Source: an uncultured Eggerthella sp. (lineage in GTDB: Bacteria > Actinomycetota > Coriobacteriia > Coriobacteriales > Eggerthellaceae). From it: a stretch of DNA of 64,000 nucleotides. The DNA lies in assembly GCA_900542525.1 (NCBI GenBank), contig UQNZ01000001.1, forward strand, positions 186,001 to 250,000. Reading direction: 5' to 3'. A program made the translations under genes and the position numbers. The notes below the pieces were generated by a model. It was not told the origin of the DNA and searched no databases. It saw only the letters and a program-made list of their open reading frames with translations. Below are positions 25,500 to 34,592 of this stretch, one piece after another; position 1 is the stretch's first letter; each line of letters starts with the position of its first letter.

Positions 25500-27041
25500 C
25501 TAGTCAACGAAATCCTCGACCGCTGCTTCGATCGCGCGCTTCGATCCTTCGATTACCTCAGTGAAGCGGATCGGCTTCTCATCGAGCACGGCTAAGCCAC
25601 GTGGGATGTGCTTCTTGTTCGTCTCACGTGCAATGAGCTCATTGAGCTCACAGCCGCTCAAGCTCGCAACCTCTTCAGGAAGCGGCTGCTCAGGGTCAAG
25701 CTCATGAAGTGCGCGATAGACGTTATCGCCGAACTTTGCCCAGTGGGCAGTCGATGCGATGACCACAGGATTCTCGCCGCGCAGATTATTGGCAACCTTC
25801 ATCGCAACGGCGGTATGGGGATCGATAAGGTAATCGTAGCGATCGAACGTTTCCTTGATCGTGCGCAAGCAGGTCTCGCTGTCGACGCTGTCGGCCTTGA
25901 ACTCACTCTGAAGCTTTTCGCGCGTCTCATCATCGACCGTGAAGGTCTTATCTTCCTTGAGTTCGCGCATCCACTGAGCGATCAATTCGCTCTTGCGCCC
26001 AGAAAGTTCGAAGAGCTGACGCTCAACATTGGAGGAAACAAGGATGTCCATGGAAGGCGATGGGGTGAGCACGAATGCACGGTCTGCGATATCGTAGGTG
26101 CCACTTGCGATGAAATCGGTCAGAACTTTATTCTCATTGCTCGCACAGAATAGCATATCGATCGGCGTTCCCATCTGCTTTGCATACCAAGCAGCCAAGA
26201 TGTTGCCAAAGTTACCGGTAGGCACGCACACATCGATCGGGTCGCCCGCGTTCACCTTGCCCTCTTTCACGAGCTGAGCATAGGTTGAGATGTAGTACAC
26301 TACCTGCGGGAGCAAGCGCCCCCAATTGATCGAGTTCGCACTTGAAAGTGCCACCTTATGTTCGTTCATGAGCTTTTCGTTGAACGCATCGTCGTCGAAC
26401 ACGTTCTTCGCGCCCGTCTGGCAATCATCGAAGTTGCCCGACACTGCCCATACGTTCACATTAGAGCCTTCTTGAGTGGCCATCTGCTTGTATTGGATAT
26501 CGCTCACGCCACCATTGGGATACATGACAGCGATCTGTATGCCGTCCTTATCCTTGAAGCCCTCGAGCGCAGCCTTACCCGTATCACCCGATGTGGCAAC
26601 AAGGATGAGGAACGTATGATCGATCACGCCTTCTTCACGGAGCTTCCGAGCACTCTCGCTGAAAAAGTTCGGCAAGCACTGAAGCGCCATATCTTTGAAG
26701 GCGCTCGTAGGCCCATGCCAGAGTTCGAGCACATGGGTCTTCTCGTCAAGCGAAGTGACCGGACAGATGTCTTCGGTATCGAAAGCAGAACCGTAGGTTG
26801 CCTCCATCAGGCGTTCTATCGTCTCATCACTAAAATCGGTATCGAATGCCTGATAGACCTTCGCAGCACGCTTCGCATACGGAAGATCAGCCAACGCGAT
26901 GATCTCGTCTAAACCAAAGGAGGGAAGATTCTGCGGGACGAATAAGCCGCCACCTTGCGCGAGGCCTTTGACCAGCGCCTCTGTGAACGAAAGCGGGGTC
27001 TCAACATTGCCACGCGTATCAATATAACAGTTGTGTTCCAT
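25500..27041 (-). CDS. thrC: Threonine synthase
   Basis: 513 residues. It converts O-phosphohomoserine to threonine using pyridoxal phosphate. The lysine that holds the cofactor lies in GPTSAFKDMALQ, and LVATSGDTGKAAL is the phosphate-binding loop. The length and the N-terminal YIDTRGN and FVPQNLP segments fit the longer (fungal/E. coli-like) type. GGAGGATATCAG precedes the ATG. It is a single gene, divergent from the DtxR-family regulator. Confidence 0.95.
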   Translation of the reverse strand: MEHNCYIDTRGNVETPLSFTEALVKGLAQGGGLFVPQNLPSFGLDEIIALADLPYAKRAAKVYQAFDTDFSDETIERLMEATYGSAFDTEDICPVTSLDEKTHVLELWHGPTSAFKDMALQCLPNFFSESARKLREEGVIDHTFLILVATSGDTGKAALEGFKDKDGIQIAVMYPNGGVSDIQYKQMATQEGSNVNVWAVSGNFDDCQTGAKNVFDDDAFNEKLMNEHKVALSSANSINWGRLLPQVVYYISTYAQLVKEGKVNAGDPIDVCVPTGNFGNILAAWYAKQMGTPIDMLFCASNENKVLTDFIASGTYDIADRAFVLTPSPSMDILVSSNVERQLFELSGRKSELIAQWMRELKEDKTFTVDDETREKLQSEFKADSVDSETCLRTIKETFDRYDYLIDPHTAVAMKVANNLRGENPVVIASTAHWAKFGDNVYRALHELDPEQPLPEEVASLSGCELNELIARETNKKHIPRGLAVLDEKPIRFTEVIEGSKRAIEAAVEDFVD

Positions 27042-27076
27042 CTGATATCCTCCATTGGGTGTAGATGCAGTTAATC

Positions 27077-27082
27077 AGTATA
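27077..27082 (-). promoter_or_regulatory. Probable -10 of the thrC promoter
   Basis: TATACT on the minus strand, about 35 bases ahead of the thrC start. No convincing -35 at the normal spacing, so support is moderate. Confidence 0.4.
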
Positions 27083-27194
27083 CTATGCAATAGCAACCAA
27101 GCGCCTCACTCTTCGTAGCGGTGATGCGAACTTCCCCGAAGACGGAGTGCGCTACCCCATTAACGCCATTGGCAAGCAGAAAGAGAGCACGATC

Positions 27195-27581
27195 GTGAGC
27201 ACTGAAAAAGTCTCTATGTCACATGAAGACTACCTTGAAGCCATCGTCATGTTAGGCGGCACGCCTGAACAATCGGTGCGCTCGGTAGATGTTGCCACGA
27301 AGCTTGGTGTTTCGAAAGCATCCGTTTCAAAGGCCATCTCGAGCCTCAAGGCCCAAGGACTCCTCGATCAGCCCTTCTATGGCGATATCACACTCACTCC
27401 CGAAGGCTACGAATACGGTTCGGCGATACTCAAACGTCACGAGATGCTCACGAAATTCCTCGTGATCAAAGTAGGGCTTGACCCGAAGGTAGCCGAAAAA
27501 GAAGCATGTCAAATGGAACATGCTATTAGCGATGAGTCATTCGAGAAATGGCTCTCCTATTTCCAGCTTATCGGTCTTTAA
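27195..27581 (+). CDS. DtxR/MntR-family metal-dependent regulator
   Basis: 128 residues, a two-domain member without the SH3 domain. The winged helix carries DVATKLGVSKASVSKAISSL. The metal-site residues align with known members: Asp and Glu in SHEDYLEAI, His in KRHEMLTKF, then C-Q-M-E-H. Cys stands where MntR has Glu99, as in iron-sensing DtxR/IdeR, whereas the first Asp is MntR-like. GTG 27195 is chosen as start; ATG 27216 is an alternative and the frame is open to 27147. It is a candidate regulator of feo. Its stop overlaps the convergent rsfS stop by 4 bases. Confidence 0.85.
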   Translation: MSTEKVSMSHEDYLEAIVMLGGTPEQSVRSVDVATKLGVSKASVSKAISSLKAQGLLDQPFYGDITLTPEGYEYGSAILKRHEMLTKFLVIKVGLDPKVAEKEACQMEHAISDESFEKWLSYFQLIGL

Positions 27582-28015
27582 GCCTGATCGTTTGCTGATT
27601 CCATCTTCTGGACCAGCTGCGCGATGCGCTCAGAGTATTCGGGGTGTTCGATACCCGCCTCTGACAGATCGACAATAGGGGAATCATTCCAAAGTGTTTC
27701 CAGACGATAGTACTCGCGTGCTTCAGGCTGGAATACATCGATGACGAAGTTACCGTAATCGAGCAGCTCCCAGGTATGGTCCTTCGTCTCTTCACGAGAA
27801 AACGGTTTCACCCCGCATTCGATGCGCAATGCATCTTCCATCGCTTCCAAGATCGCACCAACATGAGGGGTATTGCGTGCCGTGGCGATGACGAAATACT
27901 CCGTTACATCCACCAGCTGCCCCACCTCAAGCACCATGATATCGGTCGCCTTATGCTCGTCGGCTGCTTTCGCTGCGATAAGGGCACATTCGCGTGCTGA
28001 GAACTTTTCGCCCAT
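27578..28015 (-). CDS. rsfS: Ribosomal silencing factor RsfS
   Basis: 145 residues. The conserved core DIMVLEVGQLVDVTEYFVIA and the later DYGNFVIDVFQPEAREYYRLE with W and ND are present. It binds ribosomal protein L14 and blocks subunit joining in starving cells. ATG 28015 has AGGAG 7 bases upstream. Last gene of the rplU-to-rsfS run, following yqeK by 8 bases. Confidence 0.95.
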   Translation of the reverse strand: MGEKFSARECALIAAKAADEHKATDIMVLEVGQLVDVTEYFVIATARNTPHVGAILEAMEDALRIECGVKPFSREETKDHTWELLDYGNFVIDVFQPEAREYYRLETLWNDSPIVDLSEAGIEHPEYSERIAQLVQKMESANDQA

Positions 28016-28023
28016 CAATGCTC

Positions 28024-29079
28024 CTATTCGTTGTCGCGCTGACGCTCAGCGCAGTAGAAATTCCAAACTTCGACCGCATCGATGTTGAGCGGTCGGGATG
28101 AACGCAGAAGATACATGAATCCTTCACGCTCAACAGCGCAGAAGAGATCCTCGAGGCTCATCTTGCCGATCTTGTCGTAAAGATCGCGATAGACCTGCAC
28201 ATCGTTTCCTGGTTCGAGCTTATCCGCGCAGAATATGATCATGTCAAGCGCACTCATGCGAATACTACCGACCGTGTGACGCTCGATCGCCTGAAACACC
28301 TCTTCACCAAACTCAGGGAATTCATCGGCCAACACGGCAGCTGCAGTAGGACCATGAAGCAGTTGCGGCATGTTGATCTGGGTCGGCCCGTCGATATCAA
28401 GCCCGTAGGTAGCGATGCGATCGCGCAAACGCTTCGGTGAGAGTGCCTTATCCCAATCGTGCAAAAGCCCAGCCATGCGTGCAACGCGTGGATCGACATC
28501 ATAGGCCTGCGCCATCTTCTCGGCGGTTTCAGCCACCATAACACTATGAACATAGCGCGAAGGCTTCACCCTGCGGCGAAGCAGCGCTTTCATGCGCTTG
28601 TAATTCGCATTGCTGAAGGGCTTTTCGACCGAAAGGATGATGCCCTTATCGGTGGGCTCATAGGCGAATTCGGAAAGTGCCTCAGGATCACGCGCGCTCG
28701 CACACTTGAAGGTGTTAGAAGAAAGATAATCCTTGATCTCCTTCTTCGTAGCATCTTCAACAGCCACTTCATCCCTAGGCGGTGTCGCATACCCCAGTTG
28801 CGCTTGGCGCGCAGCCTGCACACGTGGAATAGGCTCGGTCGAATGCGGATCGTCTTCGGCATGGATAACGCTCAGGTGCGAACGCCCTTGAGGACGCTCG
28901 GGCAACGCATGAAGCGCGATCGGCTCATCGTTTGCCTCTGAAACGTATTCGCCGGAATCTTCATGATAGGCAGGCAGCATGTCTCCACGCGCATGACGCG
29001 CATGAAACAGGTCATTGGTATCGTCATCAAAGTCTTCATCGCCCGAAGAACTAAGAGACACAAGTTCGAAATTAGCCAT
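28024..29079 (-). CDS. yqeK: HD-domain hydrolase YqeK with a long N-terminal extension
   Basis: 351 residues; ordinary YqeK is about 190. The C-terminal part is the HD phosphohydrolase: HSVMVAETA, GLLHDWDK, LLHGPTAAA, ERHTVG and FCADKLEP supply the metal-binding His/Asp set. YqeK hydrolyses diadenosine tetraphosphate symmetrically. The first 150 residues are acidic, low in hydrophobics and without a recognised domain (SSGDEDFDDDTND). Context nadD-yqeK-rsfS is standard. GGAG precedes the ATG. Confidence 0.9.
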   Translation of the reverse strand: MANFELVSLSSSGDEDFDDDTNDLFHARHARGDMLPAYHEDSGEYVSEANDEPIALHALPERPQGRSHLSVIHAEDDPHSTEPIPRVQAARQAQLGYATPPRDEVAVEDATKKEIKDYLSSNTFKCASARDPEALSEFAYEPTDKGIILSVEKPFSNANYKRMKALLRRRVKPSRYVHSVMVAETAEKMAQAYDVDPRVARMAGLLHDWDKALSPKRLRDRIATYGLDIDGPTQINMPQLLHGPTAAAVLADEFPEFGEEVFQAIERHTVGSIRMSALDMIIFCADKLEPGNDVQVYRDLYDKIGKMSLEDLFCAVEREGFMYLLRSSRPLNIDAVEVWNFYCAERQRDNE

Positions 29080-29082
29080 GCA

Positions 29083-29742
29083 TCAATCTCCATAAAGTCC
29101 AACAGATTCAATATACTCCAAAACTGCTGGCGGGATAAGATAGCGCACCGATCGGTTACCGAGAATACGCTTACGAATATCGCTCGACGACAACTCGAAG
29201 AGCGGTGCTTCGACGAAGAGCGTACGAAAACCGGTGCCAGCAAGCTTTTCCGCGATCTGCGGACTCTTCAAGCTCGCACTGCGCGGACGATTGAGTCCAA
29301 CGAAGCTCGCCAGATGAGCAAGACGCGGTGCATCACGCCATTGCGGCAGCGTCAGGATCGCATCGGCACCAGCGATAAAGTAGAGTTCAACGTTTTCAGG
29401 ATAGTGAGCACGCAACGCCTCGAGCGTATCGACCGTATAGGTATCTCCCTCGCGATCAACCTCGAGCGTGCTCACGTCGAAGGCAGGGTTGTCCTCGATA
29501 GCTGCACGACACATTGCCACACGGTGATGCGCATCGCTCACCTTGATATGCTTCTTGAACACCGGATTTCCCGCCGGCATGAAAACGACCCCGTCCAGAT
29601 CAAGTGCATCGCGCGCCTGTTCAGCGCAGACCAGATGCCCCATGTGAATGGGGTCGAACGTACCTCCCATGATGCCAAGACGATATGTTCGACAAGGATC
29701 TTCTTGTCCCAGCGTATCGAAGCGATCGCAGATAACGCTCAT
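29083..29742 (-). CDS. nadD: Nicotinate-nucleotide adenylyltransferase
   Basis: 219 residues. It joins nicotinate mononucleotide and ATP in NAD synthesis. GIMGGTFDPIHMGHL holds the HxGH nucleotidyltransferase signature, and SSSDIRKRI the C-terminal ISST-like signature. The start codon overlaps the proA stop (TAATG). pncB elsewhere in this window makes its substrate from nicotinate. Confidence 0.96.
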   Translation of the reverse strand: MSVICDRFDTLGQEDPCRTYRLGIMGGTFDPIHMGHLVCAEQARDALDLDGVVFMPAGNPVFKKHIKVSDAHHRVAMCRAAIEDNPAFDVSTLEVDREGDTYTVDTLEALRAHYPENVELYFIAGADAILTLPQWRDAPRLAHLASFVGLNRPRSASLKSPQIAEKLAGTGFRTLFVEAPLFELSSSDIRKRILGNRSVRYLIPPAVLEYIESVGLYGD

Positions 29743-31004
29743 TACGCGCGCACCTGACCTTCGCCTTCGATGATGTATTTATAGGTGGTGAGCGCTTCGA
29801 GCGCGAAAGGTCCACGCACATGGAGTTTCTGAGTGGAGATACCGATCTCAGCCCCTAAGCCGAACTCGCCGCCATCGGTGAAACGAGTGGATGCGTTGAT
29901 ATACACCGCCGCTGCATCAACACGACGAGCGAACGTGCGCGCAGCCGCTTCGTCTTCTGCAAGGATCGCTTCAGAATGCTTGGTGCCGAAACGATTAATG
30001 TGCGTGATAGCCTCTTCAAGGCCTTCAACGCACTTGATGCTTATCTCGTAGTCGAGGTATTCGGTTCCCCAATCCTCTTCGGTCGCTGCCTCGACCGGAA
30101 TATCGAGCTCAGCTGCCACTTCGCCTACCGTCTCGTCGCCATGGACGCGTACCTTCGCCGCTGCAAGCTGACGCAGCAGCTCGGGCAAGCACGCGCGCGC
30201 GATGCTGCGATCGACCAGCACCGACTCACAGGCATTGCACACGCCCACACGCTGAGTCTTCGCATTCAGCACGATCGGGTACGCCTTGGCAAGATCGGCG
30301 GATTCATGAAGGTAGATATGGCAATTTCCCGTACCCGTTTCGATAACAGGAATGAGCGAATGCTCTACGCAGTGTCGAATGAGCCCCGCCCCACCGCGCG
30401 GAATGAGCACGTCAACCAGATCACGCAATAAAAAGAGCTCATCGGTAACGCTGCGATCGGTCGAATCGATTACCACCACGCAATCCTTCGGCAGGCCCAC
30501 CTGCGAAAGCGCCCCCTGCAACACTTCACCAAGTGCGACCGCCGAATGGATCGCGAGCGACCCACTGCGAAGCACGCAAGCATTGCCCGACTTCACGCAG
30601 ATACCCGCAGCATCGACCGTTACGTTCGGACGCGCTTCGTAAACCATGGCCACCACGCCAAGCGGAACGCTCACGCGCGTAAGTTTCAGATCGTTATAGA
30701 GCGTACGCTCTTCAAGCACTGCTCCGGTAGGATCAGGGAGCGCCGCAAGCGACTCGAGCGAAGCTGCCATCGCTTCCACGCGCGCGTCGTCGAGCATGAG
30801 ACGGTCGAGAAGCCCTGCCTTCGTACCTGCCTCGCGCGCCGCGTCCATATCGCACTCATTCGCTTCCAAAATGAACGCACGTTCATTGCGTAGTGCTGCC
30901 GCCATCGCGAAGAGCGCTTCGTTGCGCTCCTCCTCGCTCGCAACACCCAGCACCTCTGAAGCGCGCTTCGCTGCCTCTGCTGCTCTTCTTGCAATTCCAC
31001 TCAT
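29742..31004 (-). CDS. proA: Gamma-glutamyl phosphate reductase
   Basis: 420 residues; second step of proline synthesis, NADPH-dependent. The active-site Cys lies in QRVGVCNACESVLV. VPRGGAGLIRHCVEHS and the C-terminal TTYKYIIEGEGQVR are family hallmarks. It follows proB by 9 bases. Confidence 0.97.
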   Translation of the reverse strand: MSGIARRAAEAAKRASEVLGVASEEERNEALFAMAAALRNERAFILEANECDMDAAREAGTKAGLLDRLMLDDARVEAMAASLESLAALPDPTGAVLEERTLYNDLKLTRVSVPLGVVAMVYEARPNVTVDAAGICVKSGNACVLRSGSLAIHSAVALGEVLQGALSQVGLPKDCVVVIDSTDRSVTDELFLLRDLVDVLIPRGGAGLIRHCVEHSLIPVIETGTGNCHIYLHESADLAKAYPIVLNAKTQRVGVCNACESVLVDRSIARACLPELLRQLAAAKVRVHGDETVGEVAAELDIPVEAATEEDWGTEYLDYEISIKCVEGLEEAITHINRFGTKHSEAILAEDEAAARTFARRVDAAAVYINASTRFTDGGEFGLGAEIGISTQKLHVRGPFALEALTTYKYIIEGEGQVRA

Positions 31005-31013
31005 ATCTTCGCC

Positions 31014-32141
31014 TTACTCGAAAACTACCAATTCATCACGGTGCACGACCGGACGCTGCGCAAGATCGCGCAGAAGCTCATTGCCTTTGATCTCTCGCTG
31101 GCTTCGCCCACACGCAAGCGTGATCTCAGAAGACGAAGCCCCTGCTTTCCCGCGTGCGATGATATGCCCGCTCGTATTCACGATGTCGACGATGTCTTCA
31201 CGTGCGAAACTCCCTTCAACACCGCATACACCTACCGCCAAAAGCGACGAACCACGCGAAACAAGTGCTTCTGCTGCGCCTTCGTCTACGATGAGCGACC
31301 CTTTTGCCGTATCGCCCAGTGCGATCCAAAGCTTCTTCGGCGTGATATCGTGAACCGTACCGCACGGAGAGAAACGCGTCCCGAGCGACTGCCCCTCGGC
31401 GAGCTGAATGAGGAAATCACTATTGTGACCTTGGCAGATGACCATATCGATGCCAGCTGCCATGAGCACGCGCGCCGCACGGATCTTCGTGATCATGCCA
31501 CCCGAACCAACCGTCGAGCTCGATCCAGAAGCGAGCGCCATGATATCAGGCGTGATCGAAGAGACTTCAGGAATGAGCGTGGCGGTCGCATCTTCGAAAG
31601 GGTTCGCTGTGAAGAGCCCTTCGATATCGGAGAAGATCACGCAAAGCTGGGCTTTCACCAAACACGCGACCAGTGCAGCAAGGGTATCGTTGTCGCCGAA
31701 ACGCAGCTGATCGACAGAAACCGTATCGTTTTCATTGATGAGCGGCACCACATCTAAGTCGAGCAAGCGCTCAAGCGTGTCGCGCACATGCAAGTACTGC
31801 TCGCGATCAGCAGTGACCTGGCGCGTTATGAGCACGAGCGAAGTGAGCATATCGTGTGCTTTGAAGGCGCGTGCGTAGCTGCTCACGAGGATATTGGTGC
31901 CCACCGAAGCTGCCGCCTGGAGCGAAGGCGTATCGGTGGGGCGCGTAGAGATGCCAAGCGCCTCGAGCCCACAGGCAACCGCGCCGCTCGTCACGATGAT
32001 CGGACTCCATCCGCGCTGCCGCAGTCCATTGATCTGAAAGGCGAGCATGGCCAGATAGGCAGTATCGAGCTTGCCCTCATCCGTAACAAGCGTAGAGGAG
32101 CCGATCTTCACGACCATGATCTTCTTCTGCTCAAGGCTCAT
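31014..32141 (-). CDS. proB: Glutamate 5-kinase with PUA domain
   Basis: 375 residues. The amino acid kinase domain (VVKIGSSTL, VTSGAVACGLEALG, NENDTVSVDQLRFGDND, GSGGMITKIRAA) is followed by a C-terminal PUA domain. It phosphorylates glutamate, the first step to proline. GAGGAGAGGACACAC precedes ATG 32141. It lies 91 bases after obgE. Confidence 0.97.
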   Translation of the reverse strand: MSLEQKKIMVVKIGSSTLVTDEGKLDTAYLAMLAFQINGLRQRGWSPIIVTSGAVACGLEALGISTRPTDTPSLQAAASVGTNILVSSYARAFKAHDMLTSLVLITRQVTADREQYLHVRDTLERLLDLDVVPLINENDTVSVDQLRFGDNDTLAALVACLVKAQLCVIFSDIEGLFTANPFEDATATLIPEVSSITPDIMALASGSSSTVGSGGMITKIRAARVLMAAGIDMVICQGHNSDFLIQLAEGQSLGTRFSPCGTVHDITPKKLWIALGDTAKGSLIVDEGAAEALVSRGSSLLAVGVCGVEGSFAREDIVDIVNTSGHIIARGKAGASSSEITLACGRSQREIKGNELLRDLAQRPVVHRDELVVFE

Positions 32142-32232
32142 GTGTGTCCTCTCCTCTTCTCCGTTCGGCTATACAGCGTGCAAATCGAACGCATCGCACA
32201 ACCGCCGCGCGAACTCTTACGCTTGCAACTAC

Positions 32233-33627
32233 CTAGAGGTCCAATCCGCGATAGACGTCCTCATGCATACGCGCCGACTCGAACTCGAAGTCATATCCAA
32301 GGATACGAATCTCATCGCCATCGCGCGCACCCGCTTTCTCAAGTGCTTCATCGAGGCCAAGGCGCTTGAAACGATGCTGCAAGAACGCGATCGCTTCATC
32401 GTTTTCCCAGTCGGTCTGGATGACCATGCGCTCGATCTGCTTGCCACTTACGCGGAACACCCCTTCGGAGAGTTGCGTGATCTCGTAGCGCGCACGGCGC
32501 TCCTGACGCTTATGTTCCCACACCTGGTCAAAATGCTCTTCAGCGTCATATTCAGCACGCGCTTCTTCGCGCAGTTGTTGAACCTTCCCACCGGTCGCTG
32601 CCATGAGTGCTTCGATGCCCGCCTGGGTAATGGTACTCGTGCAGAACAAACGCGGATCGAGAGGGCTCGTGGCGAACTCATCGCCACCGGCGCGCGCGAT
32701 CGAATCGCGGCGTACCACTTCCGCCAAACGCTTAGCAGCCTCCTGTGCGCCAGGCATATCGATCTTGTTACCCACCACGACGCACGGACGTTCGGCCAGC
32801 TCAGGGGCATACAGTTCGAGCTCACGCTTGATGATCTCGTAATCCTCGACCGGATCGCGTCCTTCATAACCACCGGTCAGATCGACCACGTGCAAGATGA
32901 TCGCACTGCGCTCGATGTGCCGCAAGAACTCATGCCCGAGCCCTTTGCCTGCGTGCGCGCCCTCGATCAGCCCCGGGACATCAGCCACCACATAGCTATA
33001 ATCCTGCACCTTCACCACACCCAGATTCGGAACGAGCGTAGTGAAGGGATAGTCGGCGATCTTGGGCTTGGCCGCCGACATACGCGCAATGAGCGAAGAC
33101 TTACCCGCAGAAGGCATGCCCACGAGCGCCGCATCGGCCATGAGTTTCATCTCGAGCTCGATCCAGCCCTCTTCAGCAGGAACACCTAACTCAGCAAAAG
33201 CAGGTGCTCGACGCGTAGGTGTAACGAAATGCGTATTACCACGACCACCCGGACCGCCTTCTGCCACTACGATCTCTTCCCCATCGTGAGTAAGATCCGC
33301 TAAGAGCTCGCCCACTTCTTTCGTTTCCTCGAAGTACTCGCGCACCACGGTGCCCACCGGCACTTTCAACACCAAGTCTTCACCATTGGCACCGTGCATC
33401 TTCGAGCCTTTGCCGTGCGTACCACGGCTAGCCTTGAAATGATGCTTGAAACGGTAGTCGATGAGCGTGGAAACGCCCGCGTCAGCGCGCACGATCACAT
33501 TTCCGCCGCGCCCGCCATCGCCGCCATCGGGGCCACCTTTTGGCACGTGGGCTTCACGACGAAACGACATGCAGCCAGCACCGCCGTCTCCTGCTTTCAC
33601 ATGTATGCGAACTTTATCGATAAACAT
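32233..33627 (-). CDS. obgE: GTPase ObgE/CgtA
   Basis: 464 residues. The glycine-rich Obg fold (GGDGGRGGNVIV) comes first. The G domain has GMPSAGKSSLI, TTLVPNLG, DVPGLIEGAH and NKID, and the OCT domain closes the protein. It acts in 50S subunit maturation. ATG 33627 is chosen because it gives the invariant MFIDKV start; ATG 33636 is possible. The frame stays open into rpmA's terminator, which argues against any earlier start. Confidence 0.96.
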   Translation of the reverse strand: MFIDKVRIHVKAGDGGAGCMSFRREAHVPKGGPDGGDGGRGGNVIVRADAGVSTLIDYRFKHHFKASRGTHGKGSKMHGANGEDLVLKVPVGTVVREYFEETKEVGELLADLTHDGEEIVVAEGGPGGRGNTHFVTPTRRAPAFAELGVPAEEGWIELEMKLMADAALVGMPSAGKSSLIARMSAAKPKIADYPFTTLVPNLGVVKVQDYSYVVADVPGLIEGAHAGKGLGHEFLRHIERSAIILHVVDLTGGYEGRDPVEDYEIIKRELELYAPELAERPCVVVGNKIDMPGAQEAAKRLAEVVRRDSIARAGGDEFATSPLDPRLFCTSTITQAGIEALMAATGGKVQQLREEARAEYDAEEHFDQVWEHKRQERRARYEITQLSEGVFRVSGKQIERMVIQTDWENDEAIAFLQHRFKRLGLDEALEKAGARDGDEIRILGYDFEFESARMHEDVYRGLDL

Positions 33628-33644
33628 AGCGTCCATTCTAAACG

Positions 33645-33672
33645 AAAAGCCCCCTGCAAAGGCAGAGGGCTT
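33645..33672 (-). terminator. Hairpin between rpmA and obgE, partial terminator
   Basis: On the minus strand AAGCCCTCTGC pairs with GCAGGGGGCTT (11 bp, two G-T pairs) around CTTT, followed by TTTTCG. It lies after rpmA and would reduce transcription from ribosomal genes into obgE and beyond, setting the ratio between them. Confidence 0.75.
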
Positions 33673-33698
33673 CGACTTCGTTGCTCTAATAGGTTGTG

Positions 33699-33950
33699 TT
33701 ATGCCTGGGGGCGAACATGAACCTTGCGGCGAACACCTTTCGTGTATTCGACAACGCCCTCGCACAATGCGAACAACGTATCGTCCTTACCACGACCAAC
33801 GTTCTCGCCCGGATGAATACGGGTGCCACGCTGGCGAACGAGAATTACGCCAGAGCCGACCTGCTCACCAGCGAAACGCTTGCAACCAAGACGCTTCGAC
33901 TGAGAATCACGACCATTACGGATGGAACCTTGACCTTTCTTGTGTGCCAT
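33699..33950 (-). CDS. rpmA: 50S ribosomal protein L27
   Basis: 83 residues: MAHKKGQGSIRNGRDSQSKR and the GSGVILVRQRGTRIHPG core. There is no N-terminal extension needing cleavage of the kind found in many Firmicutes. It follows rplU by 15 bases. Confidence 0.98.
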   Translation of the reverse strand: MAHKKGQGSIRNGRDSQSKRLGCKRFAGEQVGSGVILVRQRGTRIHPGENVGRGKDDTLFALCEGVVEYTKGVRRKVHVRPQA

Positions 33951-33965
33951 TCTATTCCCTCCTTC

Positions 33966-34289
33966 TTATTTCTTCGCTTTAGCAGAACCGACCGACACGA
34001 TCTTCACGCGCGTAAGGTTCTGACGATGACCACGGGTGCGCTTGTAGTTCTTGCGCTTCTTGAACTTGAAGATGATCTGCTTTTCGCCCTTGAACTGCTC
34101 AACGACCTCAGCCTCAACCTTAGTCTTCGCAGCTTTAGCGGGATCGGCAACAACTTTGTCGCCATCGACAACAGCGATAGCCGTAAGGGGAACTTTCGCA
34201 CCCACTTCAGCATCGAGCTTTTCGATATTGAGATAGTCTCCAGCGGCAACCTTATACTGCTTACCACCGGTCTTTACGATTGCGTACAT
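33966..34289 (-). CDS. rplU: 50S ribosomal protein L21
   Basis: 107 residues: MYAIVKTGGKQYKV at the start and YKRTRGHRQ near the end. ATG 34289 has AGGAG 6 bases upstream; an upstream in-frame codon adds 10 unrelated residues. First gene of rplU-rpmA-obgE-proB-proA-nadD-yqeK-rsfS. Confidence 0.98.
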   Translation of the reverse strand: MYAIVKTGGKQYKVAAGDYLNIEKLDAEVGAKVPLTAIAVVDGDKVVADPAKAAKTKVEAEVVEQFKGEKQIIFKFKKRKNYKRTRGHRQNLTRVKIVSVGSAKAKK

Positions 34290-34325
34290 GCATACTCCTA
34301 TAAATGTGTCAAAACGCAAGCCGTT

Positions 34326-34354
34326 ATCTTATCAGCCCGGCAAGGCCGCGTCAA
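34326..34354 (-). promoter_or_regulatory. rplU operon promoter
   Basis: On the minus strand TTGACG (34349-34354), 17 bases, TAAGAT (34326-34331): 5/6 and 4/6 matches at ideal spacing. The predicted leader is about 30 bases, too short for a long structured L21 leader. Confidence 0.75.
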
Positions 34355-34592
34355 TAAAACGCATGCGATCTACCTTTAAAAGTATTCGTTTTCCCGCTTA
34401 AGCGATCATGTGCGTTCGAGGGAAAAGACCACTCACGATCAAGCAGGTTGCGACGTTTTCCTGAAGTGAACCCCATCGAAAAAGTTCCAACAGCTACGAT
34501 GTGCTTCACACCACGAAAAACAGCCTGTCTATTTTATAGCCATATGCGCCTTTTGGGGAGAAATTTTTTCTAGGCGGTGCGAAAAATGCGCG
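34355..34592. other. Gap between polA and the rplU promoter, no gene seen
   Basis: 238 bases after the polA stop. No reading frame with a plausible start and ribosome site was seen, and no RNA gene. There is a T-rich run at 34562-34570 and a GGCGG/CCGCC inverted pair bridging the polA 3' end, possibly a poor terminator for polA. Confidence 0.5.
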
